Assembly: GCA_017881685.1 (NCBI GenBank)
Contig: JADGQR010000064.1
Location: forward strand, 1-35,365
Length of the DNA: 35,365 nt
Direction of reading: 5' to 3'
DNA from: Gemmatimonadaceae bacterium
Lineage (GTDB): Bacteria > Gemmatimonadota > Gemmatimonadetes > Gemmatimonadales > Gemmatimonadaceae
The position numbers were made by a program, and so were the translations under genes. Position 1 is the first letter of the stretch. Each line of letters begins with the position of its first letter. Below the pieces are notes generated by a model that searched no databases, was not told the origin of the DNA, and worked only from the letters and a program-made list of their open reading frames with translations. This document shows, piece after piece, positions 7,493-15,744 of the stretch.

Positions 7493-9763
7493 CTACAGCA
7501 GCGCCACGGGATCGCGGTCGAACGTTACGCGAAGTGCGGCCGGAACCTGGAATTTCTCCATGAAATACCTGCCCACTCGCGTCAGCTCCGCCGAATTGGC
7601 TGATTTGAGCAACACGTGCCATCTCCATCGTGTTTTTACCCGTTCGATCGGCGATGGAGCGGGGCCGATGAGGGTGACGTCACCAGCGGTGTGCGTGAGA
7701 AGATCCCTGATCCAGTCCGCTCCCCTGGTAGCCAATGCGGCGGTTGCGCGGTCGTTGGTGCCGCTGAAGACGATGTTCGCGAGCCGAAGGTTAGGCGGGT
7801 AAGGAGGGCTCACTCTCCCCTCCAGCTCTTCCCGAACGAACGTCGCGTAGTCATGCGTGATTGCGCAGCGAACAGCGTGATGGGAAGGCACCCGGGTCTG
7901 AATCAGAACCTGGCCGCCCTTCGGTCCCCTGCCCGCGCGACCGGCAACCTGACTCAGAAGCTGGAAGCATCTCTCCGAAGCACGAAAGTCCGGAAGATTG
8001 ATCCCGACATCGGCATCGACGACACCAACGAGTGTGACGTTCGGGAAGTCGAGACCTTTTGCGATCATCTGGGTCCCGAGCAGGATGTCGACCTGACCGC
8101 TTCCGACGCGGTCGAGGATCTCGGCGTGCGCCCATTTCCCGCTGGTCGTGTCGACGTCCATGCGAGCAATTCGCGCCGATGGAAATCTCTCGGACACCAG
8201 TCGTTCGACCTGTTGCGTCCCCATGCCGCGATGCCTGAGCGTCAAGCCGCCGCATCTCGCGCAAGCCGAACGCACGGTCTCCTGATGCGCGCAGTAATGA
8301 CACAGCAGGCGCTCCGGCGCGCGATGCAGAGTCAGCGTGATGCTGCAGTTGGGACAGACAACCACGTCACCGCAGTCGTTGCACTGGAGGAAGGCCGAGT
8401 AGCCCCGGCGATTGAGGAGCAGGATGCTCTGCTCGCCACGCAGAAGAGTTGCAGCGAGTGCTGAATCGAGCTCATCGCGTATCACCGACGAGTATCCGGT
8501 CCCCGGACCGGTGCTGGAATCAGCAAGCTGAGTCGCCTTGTGTCTGAGGTCGATGATTTCAACCTTTGGCAGACTCCCGCCTCCGACCCGGTCGGGAAGC
8601 TTCAGAAGCCTGTATTTACCGGCAACCGCGTTGGTCCATGATTCGAGCGATGGCGTGGCGCTGCCCAGCACGACAATCGCGCCTTCGTTCCTTGCCCTGA
8701 CAATTGCGACTTCTCTCGCGTGGTACCTCGGTGTTTCTCCCTGCTTGTAGCTCGACTCGTGCTCCTCGTCCACGATTATCGCGCCAAGATTCTCGATCGG
8801 CGCAAATATCGCGGACCGCGCGCCGACAACGATTCGCTTCTCGCCGCGCTTCAGTGCAAGCCACGCGTCATAACGCTCGCCATCGCTCAGCGCCGAATGA
8901 AGAACCGCGATACGATCACCAAAGACCGCACGGAAGCGATCGACGGTTTGAGGTGTGAGAGCAATTTCAGGGACAAGCACGATCGCGGTCTGGCCGCGAA
9001 CGTCGACTATCTCCCGCAGAAGCTCGATGTAGACGAGAGTCTTCCCACTCCCTGTTATCCCGTGAAGCAGGAAGACATCTCCCGCCGACCCCGAAGCAAG
9101 CGTTTGAATCGCCTCAGTTTGTGCGCTTGTTGGCGTGTGCCGTCGTGCAGGCTCGCCGATCCGCAACGCGAAGGGATCGCGATCGACCTCTTCCGAATCG
9201 ATTCGAACCAGCCCGCGCTTCTCGAGAGCCTTAAGAACGGACGGAGAGAACGCCATGCTTCCGAGCAGATGATCCAGTGTGCTGGTTCCACCGACCGATT
9301 CGAGAAGCTCGAACACTGCGCGCTGCTGAGGCGCGCGAGCGAAGGCCTTATCTCGATGCATGAGAGTGGGAAGGTCTTCACGAAGTCTCACGATCCGCTG
9401 TGTCTTGCGGCGCGGTGTCGGCTGTTCGGCGCCCGTGAGCGAGGCAGGAAGTGCCGTTCTCAACACCACGCCAACCGGCACCACGTAGTAGTCGGCGATC
9501 CAGCGGCACAGCGCGATCATGCTTTCGCTCAACGCCGGCGCATCGTCAGGAACTTCAATAACGCGTTTCGGTTTTTGCCTGAGCCCGGACCCGTCGGATT
9601 GGCCGAGACAGATCCCGATTTCCTTCCGATTCCTGAACGGGACGACAACGCGCGAACCCGCGACTGGGATTCTCTCCGCCGCCGGATCCAATGTGTATGT
9701 GAATGTCTGGAAGAGCGGAATCGGAATTGCGACTTCTACCAAGCCCGTTGGCCTCGAGGTCAT
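7493..9763 (-). CDS. priA: Primosomal protein N' (replication restart helicase PriA)
   Basis: The protein has 756 residues, normal for PriA. The N-terminal DNA-binding domain (about 1-200) starts with VEVAIPIPLFQTFTYT. The helicase core has Walker A GITGSGKT, the DEEH box (VDEEHESSYKQ), motif III GSATPSLES and, late in the protein, QVAGRAGRG. Eight cysteines in four CxxC pairs (CNDC, CPNC, CHYC, CARC) make the two zinc sites that PriA uses in primosome assembly. It reloads the replicative helicase at stalled forks and D-loops. The ATG at 9763 follows the dipeptide epimerase stop by 7 nt, so the two are probably co-transcribed. Confidence 0.95.
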   Translation of the reverse strand: MTSRPTGLVEVAIPIPLFQTFTYTLDPAAERIPVAGSRVVVPFRNRKEIGICLGQSDGSGLRQKPKRVIEVPDDAPALSESMIALCRWIADYYVVPVGVVLRTALPASLTGAEQPTPRRKTQRIVRLREDLPTLMHRDKAFARAPQQRAVFELLESVGGTSTLDHLLGSMAFSPSVLKALEKRGLVRIDSEEVDRDPFALRIGEPARRHTPTSAQTEAIQTLASGSAGDVFLLHGITGSGKTLVYIELLREIVDVRGQTAIVLVPEIALTPQTVDRFRAVFGDRIAVLHSALSDGERYDAWLALKRGEKRIVVGARSAIFAPIENLGAIIVDEEHESSYKQGETPRYHAREVAIVRARNEGAIVVLGSATPSLESWTNAVAGKYRLLKLPDRVGGGSLPKVEIIDLRHKATQLADSSTGPGTGYSSVIRDELDSALAATLLRGEQSILLLNRRGYSAFLQCNDCGDVVVCPNCSITLTLHRAPERLLCHYCAHQETVRSACARCGGLTLRHRGMGTQQVERLVSERFPSARIARMDVDTTSGKWAHAEILDRVGSGQVDILLGTQMIAKGLDFPNVTLVGVVDADVGINLPDFRASERCFQLLSQVAGRAGRGPKGGQVLIQTRVPSHHAVRCAITHDYATFVREELEGRVSPPYPPNLRLANIVFSGTNDRATAALATRGADWIRDLLTHTAGDVTLIGPAPSPIERVKTRWRWHVLLKSANSAELTRVGRYFMEKFQVPAALRVTFDRDPVALL

Positions 9764-9770
9764 CGTCCCG

Positions 9771-10829
9771 CTAGCGGGAACCTCCGCTTGCCACCTTTGA
9801 AGCGGACTCGGCCACGGGGCGAGCGCCGATTCCAGGCCTGTCGGTGAGCGCGATCTTCCCGCCCTTCATCGTCACGCCCTCGAATGGATCGTTCGATAGC
9901 AGCGCGGCGCCGTCGAAGTCAGCATGATCGAGCAGCGGCGCGAGCTGCGCAATCGCGGAAATGCCGAGGCTCGATTCGATCATGCAGCCGGCCATCACCG
10001 ACATGCCGAAGGCGCGAGCGGTGTGAACGATTCTGATCGCCTCTCTCAAGCTGCCGCATTTCGCGAGCTTGAGATTTATTCCGTCAACGGCACCCGCGAG
10101 CCTGGGAACGTCTGTCGATACGAGACAGGATTCGTCCGCGTAGATCGGCAGCTTCGAGCGCGAGCGAATGAACCTGAATCCTTCGATGTCGTGCTGCGCG
10201 ACTGGCTGCTCGACATACTCGACGCCGTTGTCAGCCAGAAAATCGATCATCCGAACAGCGTGAGAGGCGCTCCACGCGGCGTTTGCATCGACGCGCAGTC
10301 TCTTCTCCGGAGCTGCATCGCGCACGACGCGAACAATCTCCATGTCGCGATCAGTTCCAAGCTTGATCTTGAGGATTGGATACTGCGCGGCGTCAGCGAT
10401 ACGCTGGCGGAGCCCTTCGTTGTCGGCGATCCCGATCGTGAAGCTCGATTCGCCGGCATCGGCTGCGTCGAGACCCCACAAACGGTAGACTGGAACGCCG
10501 AGCCTCTTTCCGACGATGTCGTGAAGCGCCGAGCTGATGGCACTTTTCGCCGAGTTGTTTCCGCGCAGAACGCGGTTGAGCGATTCGTCGATTGCTTCGA
10601 GTGACCAGCCGTCCGCAGTAGCGAGTACTGGAGCAAACTGCTCCAGCGCGGAAATGACGGTTGCCACGGATTCACCGTAATACCGATTCGGAGCAGCTTC
10701 TCCGAGTCCTTCGACTCCGTCGTCGTCGACGAGGCTGACGATTACGTTCTCGTGCGCAGCGTATCCCCCGCGCGCGATCACGAACGGATACCGCGGCTTG
10801 AGATTCACGACTTCGTGCGAGATCCTCAC
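9771..10829 (-). CDS. L-Ala-D/L-Glu (dipeptide) epimerase, enolase superfamily
   Basis: The protein has 352 residues in two parts: a capping domain and a TIM-type barrel of the muconate-lactonising subgroup. Catalytic features are the lysine motif KIKLG, the metal ligands in RVDANAAW (Asp), VEQP (Glu) and YADES (Asp), and the second general base in NLKLAKCG. A C-terminal DFDGAALLSNDPF resembles dipeptide epimerases of the YcjG/YkfB type, which invert the second residue of L-Ala-D-Glu during murein peptide recycling. The exact dipeptide specificity cannot be read. The start is GTG 10829, overlapping the kinase stop as GTGA. Neighbouring peptidases fit a peptide-salvage role. Confidence 0.88.
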   Translation of the reverse strand: MRISHEVVNLKPRYPFVIARGGYAAHENVIVSLVDDDGVEGLGEAAPNRYYGESVATVISALEQFAPVLATADGWSLEAIDESLNRVLRGNNSAKSAISSALHDIVGKRLGVPVYRLWGLDAADAGESSFTIGIADNEGLRQRIADAAQYPILKIKLGTDRDMEIVRVVRDAAPEKRLRVDANAAWSASHAVRMIDFLADNGVEYVEQPVAQHDIEGFRFIRSRSKLPIYADESCLVSTDVPRLAGAVDGINLKLAKCGSLREAIRIVHTARAFGMSVMAGCMIESSLGISAIAQLAPLLDHADFDGAALLSNDPFEGVTMKGGKIALTDRPGIGARPVAESASKVASGGSR

Positions 10830-11851
10830 ACGCCACTCACTGATGACACAACGGGTTTAGACGGCGAGATCACGCGCGACGTCCACGCCGAGCGAATCTC
10901 TTCAGTAGTCGCCGTGTTCGACAGGAAAGCAATCAGAGCATCAGCAAGATCATTTCCTCTCTGGTAACGATCCGCGGCGCGCTTCTCGAGACATTTCATG
11001 ACGATGTCCGACAGCTGCGCAGGAATCCGGGAATCGACGACGTCGGGAGCCGCGGCCATTTCGGTGACATGCTTGTAACTGATCGAGTAACCGTCAGCTC
11101 CGTCGAACGGTGGGAAGCCAAGCAGCGTCTCGTACATCACGACGCCCAATGCATAAAGGTCACTTCGTCCGTCGAGAAGTTTTCCGCGCGCCTGCTCAGG
11201 CGACATGTAGTGCGGCGTCCCCATGACGTTGCCGGTTCCTGTCATCCTCGCGCGGAAGTGGCCGGTCGCGATACCGAAATCGGTCACGAGTGCATTCTCG
11301 TCTTCATCGAAGAGAATATTGTCCGGCTTGATGTCACGATGAACGAGGCCGTGCCGGTGCGCGTAGTCCAGAGCTGTCGCAACCTGAGCGGCGATCGCGG
11401 CCGTCCGCTCAGGCGGAAATGAGCGACGATTGTTGATTCTGTCGGCAAGCGTTCCGCGGGCGAGATACGGCATGACCAGATAAACCTGATCGCCAACCGA
11501 GCCAAAATCCGTTATCGCGCAGATGTGCGGATGAACGAGCTGCGCGGCCGATTCTGCTTCGCGCTTGAATCGCTCGCGCATGTCTGCGTCACGAGCGAGA
11601 TGCGGATGCATCACCTTGATGACGACCGGACAATCGAGCGGGATATGAAGCGCGTAATACACGTTCGCCATGCCGCCTTCACCCACGCGATGCATGACGC
11701 TGTACCGGCCGCCGGTTACATGTCGAAGCGCCGTGATTGCCGGATCAGGCGGCTGAGCACTGCGGTTGACGAGAACAGGCAGCAGCTCGCCGCATCTCAG
11801 GCAGCGGGCCGCGGATCCGCGGTTCCATGAGCCACAATCAGGACAGAACAC
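10826..11851 (-). CDS. Ser/Thr protein kinase with N-terminal zinc ribbon, no membrane anchor
   Basis: The protein has 341 residues. It begins with a zinc ribbon of two CxxC pairs (Cys3, Cys6, Cys17, Cys20). The Hanks-type kinase domain spans about 50-310: glycine loop GEGGMANVYYA, Lys79 (VVIKVM), Glu100, HRDIKPDN (171-178, catalytic Asp173), DFG 191-193 and the activation-segment end GTPHYMSPEQ. Nothing after the kinase domain suggests a membrane helix or PASTA repeats, so it is probably cytoplasmic. The start is GTG 11851, 3 nt after the stop of the GvpL/F gene, whose end also supplies the ribosome site (GGCGGGTGA). The 3' end overlaps the epimerase start. Its substrates are unknown. Confidence 0.92.
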   Translation of the reverse strand: MFCPDCGSWNRGSAARCLRCGELLPVLVNRSAQPPDPAITALRHVTGGRYSVMHRVGEGGMANVYYALHIPLDCPVVIKVMHPHLARDADMRERFKREAESAAQLVHPHICAITDFGSVGDQVYLVMPYLARGTLADRINNRRSFPPERTAAIAAQVATALDYAHRHGLVHRDIKPDNILFDEDENALVTDFGIATGHFRARMTGTGNVMGTPHYMSPEQARGKLLDGRSDLYALGVVMYETLLGFPPFDGADGYSISYKHVTEMAAAPDVVDSRIPAQLSDIVMKCLEKRAADRYQRGNDLADALIAFLSNTATTEEIRSAWTSRVISPSKPVVSSVSGV

Positions 11852-11854
11852 CGG

Positions 11855-12511
11855 TCACCCGCCGAATTGCATGCGTACGAAGTCATAGGGCGGCCATGGG
11901 CCGCTCAAGTGAAAGTCGAGATTTGCATGACGCGCGTCTTCCTTGTGAACGAGATCCGCAAACATGGTCCACTTCTCGAGATCTACAAGAAATGACGCCT
12001 GAGCAACGACTCGGGTCTCATCCTCCGGGACGGGCAACGAGACCGTTGCGGTGGCCTGTCCGCGAAGCACGCGCATGCTTTGCGATGCGGTCGCGAGAAG
12101 CTGCTTGCTGCTTTCCTTCACCTCGCCCGCGGTCGCATCCGCCGCATCGACCCCCGGCGTCTTGGTGATCGTGAGTCTCGCCTGGCCATGTCCCTCGACG
12201 GAGTTGATCGCCTGAGTGAGCGTGAAGTAATGAAGCTCGAGCCATCGCGCGAGACCGTCGCGCGACTTGAAGACCGTTCCCGGCGGGGCAGGAAGAACTG
12301 AAGTGTTGGCCTGAACCTCCTCCAGCACGCGAGTATAGTCGGCGATCTCCTTGTCGTCGAGCGCCATCCGTGAGTACTTCGCCGGCGCAACAACCCCCGC
12401 AATCGAGCGAAAATGGACCGCGGTCGTGCCTTCGGCCAGCGGCTCGTGAAGAGCACTGTCGAATGCGGCAACTCCGTAGAGTCGAAGACCGTTTAGAGGA
12501 GCTTGCGCCAT
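11855..12511 (-). CDS. GvpL/GvpF-family protein without other gas-vesicle genes
   Basis: I start it at ATG 12511 (218 residues) because the family's first strand, GLRLYGVAAF, follows at once and anything upstream is the CorA-like gene in another frame. Family features are the early strand, VHFRSIAGVVAP, a VLPAPPGTVFKSRDGL segment (family pattern LP.rFGtvf.s...l), a helical middle, ASFLVDLEKWTMFADLV and the near-terminal GPWPPYDFV, a hallmark of GvpL/F. In gas-vesicle clusters these proteins are minor shell or nucleation components. No gvpA, gvpN, gvpK or other vesicle gene is in the window, so its role here may differ. It overlaps the mini-CorA gene by 19 nt and sits 3 nt before the kinase gene. 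Confidence 0.8.
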   Translation of the reverse strand: MAQAPLNGLRLYGVAAFDSALHEPLAEGTTAVHFRSIAGVVAPAKYSRMALDDKEIADYTRVLEEVQANTSVLPAPPGTVFKSRDGLARWLELHYFTLTQAINSVEGHGQARLTITKTPGVDAADATAGEVKESSKQLLATASQSMRVLRGQATATVSLPVPEDETRVVAQASFLVDLEKWTMFADLVHKEDARHANLDFHLSGPWPPYDFVRMQFGG

Positions 12512-12789
12512 CTCAGGAAAATGAGGAGAAGAGCGCCCAGCCCAAGCTGGACGACCAGCAGGGTCCAGAAACCGTGACTCGAGTGAGAAAGTGGAATCTT
12601 GTCGAAATTCATTCCCCACATTCCGCTCACTACCACGAACGGAAGGCTGACCGTGGCCACAACGCTCAAAGCCTTGGTGATCGTTCCCAGACGGTTGGAC
12701 ACCTGAGTTAAATAACTATCGAGCGTGTTGCTGAGCAACTCTCGATAGGTCTCGAGGGCGTCATTGATCCGAAGAATGTGGTCAGCCAA
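12493..12789 (-). CDS. Truncated CorA-like protein (membrane domain only)
   Basis: The 98 residues match only the C-terminal end of CorA Mg2+/Co2+ channels: the end of the long stalk helix (DALETYRELLSNTLDSYLTQ), a first membrane helix ending in the signature GMWGMNF, an acidic/polar loop and a second membrane helix with the basic tail LRWRKLL. The roughly 220-residue N-terminal cytoplasmic domain is absent. The frame has a TGA seven codons upstream of TTG 12789, and the DNA there encodes the intact C-terminus of the deacetylase, which it overlaps by 8 nt. It is either a pseudogene remnant or a real small membrane protein. GvpL/F starts inside its last codons. Confidence 0.6.
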   Translation of the reverse strand: MADHILRINDALETYRELLSNTLDSYLTQVSNRLGTITKALSVVATVSLPFVVVSGMWGMNFDKIPLSHSSHGFWTLLVVQLGLGALLLIFLRWRKLL

Positions 12790-13708
12790 GAGCGGCCATG
12801 TGAGTCACGCATGCCTCGCCGAGGGTATCGGGCGCGTATCCGCCTTCGAGTGAGCTGACGAGTCTTCCACGGCAGAGAGACTCTGCGCGCTTGACGAGGT
12901 TTCGAGTCAGCGTGTCAATGTCCTCGAGCTCGAGCGTAAATCCGCCTAGTGGATCTCCGGCCATCGAATCGAATCCTGCGGAAAGGAGGATGAGATCAGG
13001 AGTGAAACCCGCGGTCGCCTTGTCGATACCTCTCTCGAAGGCTTCGACGTACTGATTCGCCGGAAGTCCCGGAGGCATCGGGATATTCCAAATGGTATCG
13101 AGTGGGCCGCGATCGGCGGCTGCTCCAGTCCCGGGATACCACGGCCATTGATGCATCGACACGAAATGAATGTCACGCTCGTCCTCGACAAGCGCCTGCG
13201 TGCCGTTTCCGTGGTGCACATCCCAATCGACGATCAGAACGCGTTCGGCAGCATGGCGAGAGCGCGCGTACCGAGCAGCGAGGGCAACGTTACCGAAAAG
13301 GCAAAACCCCATCGCACGGTCTTTCAAGGCATGGTGGCCGGGAGGACGAACGGCGCAGAACGAGCGGAGATTGACTCCCGTCATAGCCCTGTCCACAGCA
13401 TCCAGAACGCATCCGGCGCCGGCCGTCGCAGCAGCCCACGATCCTTCGCTCTCGACAGTGTCGTTGTCGAGGCGGCCGCCACCTTCCGCAGCGACGCGCT
13501 CGACCATGGCCACATAGTCTCGACTGTGCGCAAGAGCAAGCTCTTCGGCCGTCGCATGACGTCCCTCGAGCTGATCGACCCCCTCGTATAGCTCGATATT
13601 GTTGCGAAGAGCCCGGGTGATGGCGCGCAAACGGCCGACATGTTCCGGGTGTCCCCACCCGGTGTCATGACGGCCGCAATCGGCGTGAGAGATGAATCCG
13701 ACGCGCAT
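12782..13708 (-). CDS. Histone-deacetylase superfamily (AcuC/AphA-type) amidohydrolase
   Basis: The protein has 308 residues and is a full-length class II-like bacterial HDAC fold. The active-site His pair is in RPPGHHA (His125, His126). The zinc ligands are in DWDVHHGNGTQ (Asp163, His165) and SAGFD, and the conserved glycine loop LEGGY lies near the end. Family members remove acetyl groups from lysines (AcuC), acetylpolyamines or other amides; the substrate cannot be determined. The ATG start is at 13708, 14 nt after the ubiquitin-like gene, so the two are probably co-transcribed. Its stop codon lies inside the start of the truncated CorA gene. Confidence 0.93.
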   Translation of the reverse strand: MRVGFISHADCGRHDTGWGHPEHVGRLRAITRALRNNIELYEGVDQLEGRHATAEELALAHSRDYVAMVERVAAEGGGRLDNDTVESEGSWAAATAGAGCVLDAVDRAMTGVNLRSFCAVRPPGHHALKDRAMGFCLFGNVALAARYARSRHAAERVLIVDWDVHHGNGTQALVEDERDIHFVSMHQWPWYPGTGAAADRGPLDTIWNIPMPPGLPANQYVEAFERGIDKATAGFTPDLILLSAGFDSMAGDPLGGFTLELEDIDTLTRNLVKRAESLCRGRLVSSLEGGYAPDTLGEACVTHMAALG

Positions 13709-13722
13709 CGTTGCGCCGCGGT

Positions 13723-14049
13723 CTACCTGACCGGTCTGCGCCGGCGCCTAATCAGCAGAAGCGTAGAACCGTCACGCACACCCACGGTCTGTAGCGACTC
13801 GCCTTCGTCGAGAACTTCGAATCCATGAAGTTTCGTCACGAAGTCATCGGACTCCACGCCGTCCGGATAGAACGCGGCGAGCGCGGCAAGCTTAACAGCA
13901 AGCACGCTTTCACCAGGCGCAGCGTCGACGCGAACCGTGTCCCAAAGCTCCGCAGCCTGAACTCTGATGTGCATCGTCGCGACCGCAGCGTCGCCAAGGA
14001 CGATCACATAGGCTGGAGTGCGAATCTCGGTTACGAATGGAGCACTCAC
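13723..14049 (-). CDS. Ubiquitin-like (beta-grasp) small protein
   Basis: The 108 residues have no family name I recognise, but the second half reads as a ubiquitin fold: strands MHIRVQAAELW and DTVRVDAAP, a helix ESVLAVKLAALAAFYP, a strand VTKLHGFEVL, then DEGESLQTVGVRDGSTLLLI, which parallels the ubiquitin pattern '[20 protein letters not shown]'. It ends in a basic tail RRRRRPVR, not in Gly-Gly, so conjugation by a ThiS/ubiquitin-type E1 is not indicated. The start overlaps the preceding stop as ATGA (14046-14049); an alternative ATG at 13974 begins exactly at the beta-grasp domain. The fold is my inference from pattern, without a search. The deacetylase gene follows 14 nt later. Confidence 0.6.
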   Translation of the reverse strand: MSAPFVTEIRTPAYVIVLGDAAVATMHIRVQAAELWDTVRVDAAPGESVLAVKLAALAAFYPDGVESDDFVTKLHGFEVLDEGESLQTVGVRDGSTLLLIRRRRRPVR

Positions 14050-14357
14050 GATGCGGCCGGCACGTTGGCGGCTGTCGGCAGGCCGGAGAAGAATCGCGCA
14101 ACCTGCTGATCATACAGGTAGGTCGAGCCCGAAACTTTCGTGCCGGGGCCAGACGCTGCAGCGCCGATCACGATCTCCTCTCCGCCCTGGCCGCGAAACG
14201 TCACATAGCCAGGTCCTTCCTTGTCCAGAAACGACGCGTAGATGCCGTTTCGTCTGGTGAAAAAGTCTTTTGCGGCGGAAATGACCTCAGGGCCCGAGAG
14301 TGTGGTCTCGGTCTCCTGAAGTGTGCGTCCGCGCTGTGAATTTACCGGGGGTGTCAT
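14046..14357 (-). CDS. Small protein of unknown function
   Basis: The 103 residues are soluble and have no signal peptide or cysteines. I do not recognise the family. The core, about residues 22-90, starts with a helix (GPEVISAAKDFFTRR) and continues with strand-turn-strand segments (GIYASFLDKEGPGYVTFRG and EEIVIGAAASGPGTKVSG), ending in a helix with DQQVARFFSGLP. Its C-terminal codons overlap the start of the ubiquitin-like gene (ATGA), which suggests a matched pair. It lies 40 nt after the M20 peptidase gene. Coding is supported by the overlap and by the lack of another gene at this place. Confidence 0.6.
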   Translation of the reverse strand: MTPPVNSQRGRTLQETETTLSGPEVISAAKDFFTRRNGIYASFLDKEGPGYVTFRGQGGEEIVIGAAASGPGTKVSGSTYLYDQQVARFFSGLPTAANVPAAS

Positions 14358-14397
14358 TCGTGTAATCTACCGGCCATTTGTCCTCACGGACAAGCGC

Positions 14398-15744
14398 TCA
14401 GGCGCCCGCCACTCGACGGACAGACTCGAAAATGAGCCGAGTCCCAAAGTGAAGCGAGGCAACGGGAACGCGCTCGTCATGACCGTGCATTCTCTCCTCA
14501 TCAGGTTGCTCCATCGGGAACGGCAGAATGCCGTAAGCGTTGATTCCCAGGCGCCTCAGATGGGCGCTGTCCGTGCCGCCTGTGCTGAGATACGGCACAA
14601 CCGCGATGGCCGGATCCAGCGACTTCGCCGACAAAGCAATCGACTCGAACATCGCTGAGTGTGGATCTGATCCCGGAGCTTCCTGCCCGTGCGAGGTAAT
14701 CGACACGGTGAGTGATTCACTTCCGGCGCATTGGCGGATTCGCTCCGCGACGTCTTCGATCTTGTGACCGGGAATCGTGCGGACGTTGAGAGTCGCCGAA
14801 ACCTCAGCCGGAATCACGTTGCCGGCGACTCCGCCCGACAGAGCAACCGGTGAGATTCCGTTTCGCATCACCGCATTGAACACAGGAATCCGCGACAGCA
14901 CTTCTGCGCCGGCACCACTCGTTGCCGCATCGCTCGAGACCACTTTCTTCATTGCTTCGGCCACGTCAGCGACTGGCCACACATTCGACAATTCAGCGAA
15001 GAAGCGCGTCGTCGTCGATGTAAGAGTGACCGGTTCGCGATAATCCGCCAGCAGCGCGAGCGCTCGCCCGAGCTGAAAAACAGCGTTGCCCTGAAGGGGA
15101 ATCGCTGCGTGTCCGGCAGGCCCGCGTGCAGTCATCGTGACCTGATGCGAAATCTTTTCCGCCGTCTGAATGGCGAGATAACGCTTCCCTCCCTCGATGA
15201 TCCGCGTCCTTCCGCCTTCATTCATCGCGAACTCGGCGTCGAGGTGCTCGGGATGATTCTCGACGAGCCAGCGCATTCCATCGGCGCCTCCAGCTTCCTC
15301 GTCGGACGTCGCGACGAACACCACATCCCGATCGAGCTCCCCACCCTTGTCGATTACTTCGCGCTTAACCTGCAACATCGCCATCGCGTTCGCGGCAAGC
15401 ATTCCCTTGTCGTCGATCGCTCCGCGTCCATACACGTAGCCGTCGCGAATAATTCCACCGAAGGGATCGCAGGACCACTTCTCCGCCTCTACACCGACGA
15501 CATCCATGTGGGCGAGAAGCATGACCGGGCGCGCTTTCCCGTTTCCCCTGAGACGTGCGATCAACGCCGCACGCGACGGAGTAGGAAGCAGCATCGTCGT
15601 CGCAATTCCTTCCTTCGCGAATATCCCTTGAAGAAAACTCGCGAGTGGCAGCTCGTTGCCGGGAGGATTTGTGGTATTGAACCGGATGAGCGCCTGAAGC
15701 AGCGCTACGGTTTCGGCCTCAATTGCCGAGCGATCAGCTGCCAA
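14398..15744 (-). CDS. M20-family metallopeptidase (ArgE/DapE-like)
   Basis: The protein has 448 residues with the di-zinc M20 signature: LLAHMDVV (His ligand and catalytic Asp), YGRGAIDDKG (bridging Asp), TSDEEAGG (general-base Glu and ligand Glu) and a last His in MHGHDERV near the C-terminus. A dimerisation domain lies between, at about 190-310. Family members remove the C-terminal residue of dipeptides or deacylate amino acids; carboxypeptidase/dipeptidase activity is more likely than the ArgE or DapE reactions, because no biosynthetic genes surround it. No signal peptide is visible. The start is TTG 15744, inside the 3' end of the M3 peptidase gene (11-nt overlap), with no better in-frame start. 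Confidence 0.9.
   Translation of the reverse strand: MAADRSAIEAETVALLQALIRFNTTNPPGNELPLASFLQGIFAKEGIATTMLLPTPSRAALIARLRGNGKARPVMLLAHMDVVGVEAEKWSCDPFGGIIRDGYVYGRGAIDDKGMLAANAMAMLQVKREVIDKGGELDRDVVFVATSDEEAGGADGMRWLVENHPEHLDAEFAMNEGGRTRIIEGGKRYLAIQTAEKISHQVTMTARGPAGHAAIPLQGNAVFQLGRALALLADYREPVTLTSTTTRFFAELSNVWPVADVAEAMKKVVSSDAATSGAGAEVLSRIPVFNAVMRNGISPVALSGGVAGNVIPAEVSATLNVRTIPGHKIEDVAERIRQCAGSESLTVSITSHGQEAPGSDPHSAMFESIALSAKSLDPAIAVVPYLSTGGTDSAHLRRLGINAYGILPFPMEQPDEERMHGHDERVPVASLHFGTRLIFESVRRVAGA

Noticed and set aside
8720-9847. Open frame of 375 codons opposite priA
   Set aside because: Antisense shadow of priA and the epimerase end, with very high Arg content and no family features.
11855-12789. 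Gas-vesicle gene cluster
   Set aside because: Only one GvpL/F-like gene is present; no structural or assembly gvp genes were seen.
13723-14049. ThiS/MoaD sulfur carrier
   Set aside because: The protein ends in RRRRRPVR and lacks the C-terminal Gly-Gly needed for thiocarboxylate chemistry.
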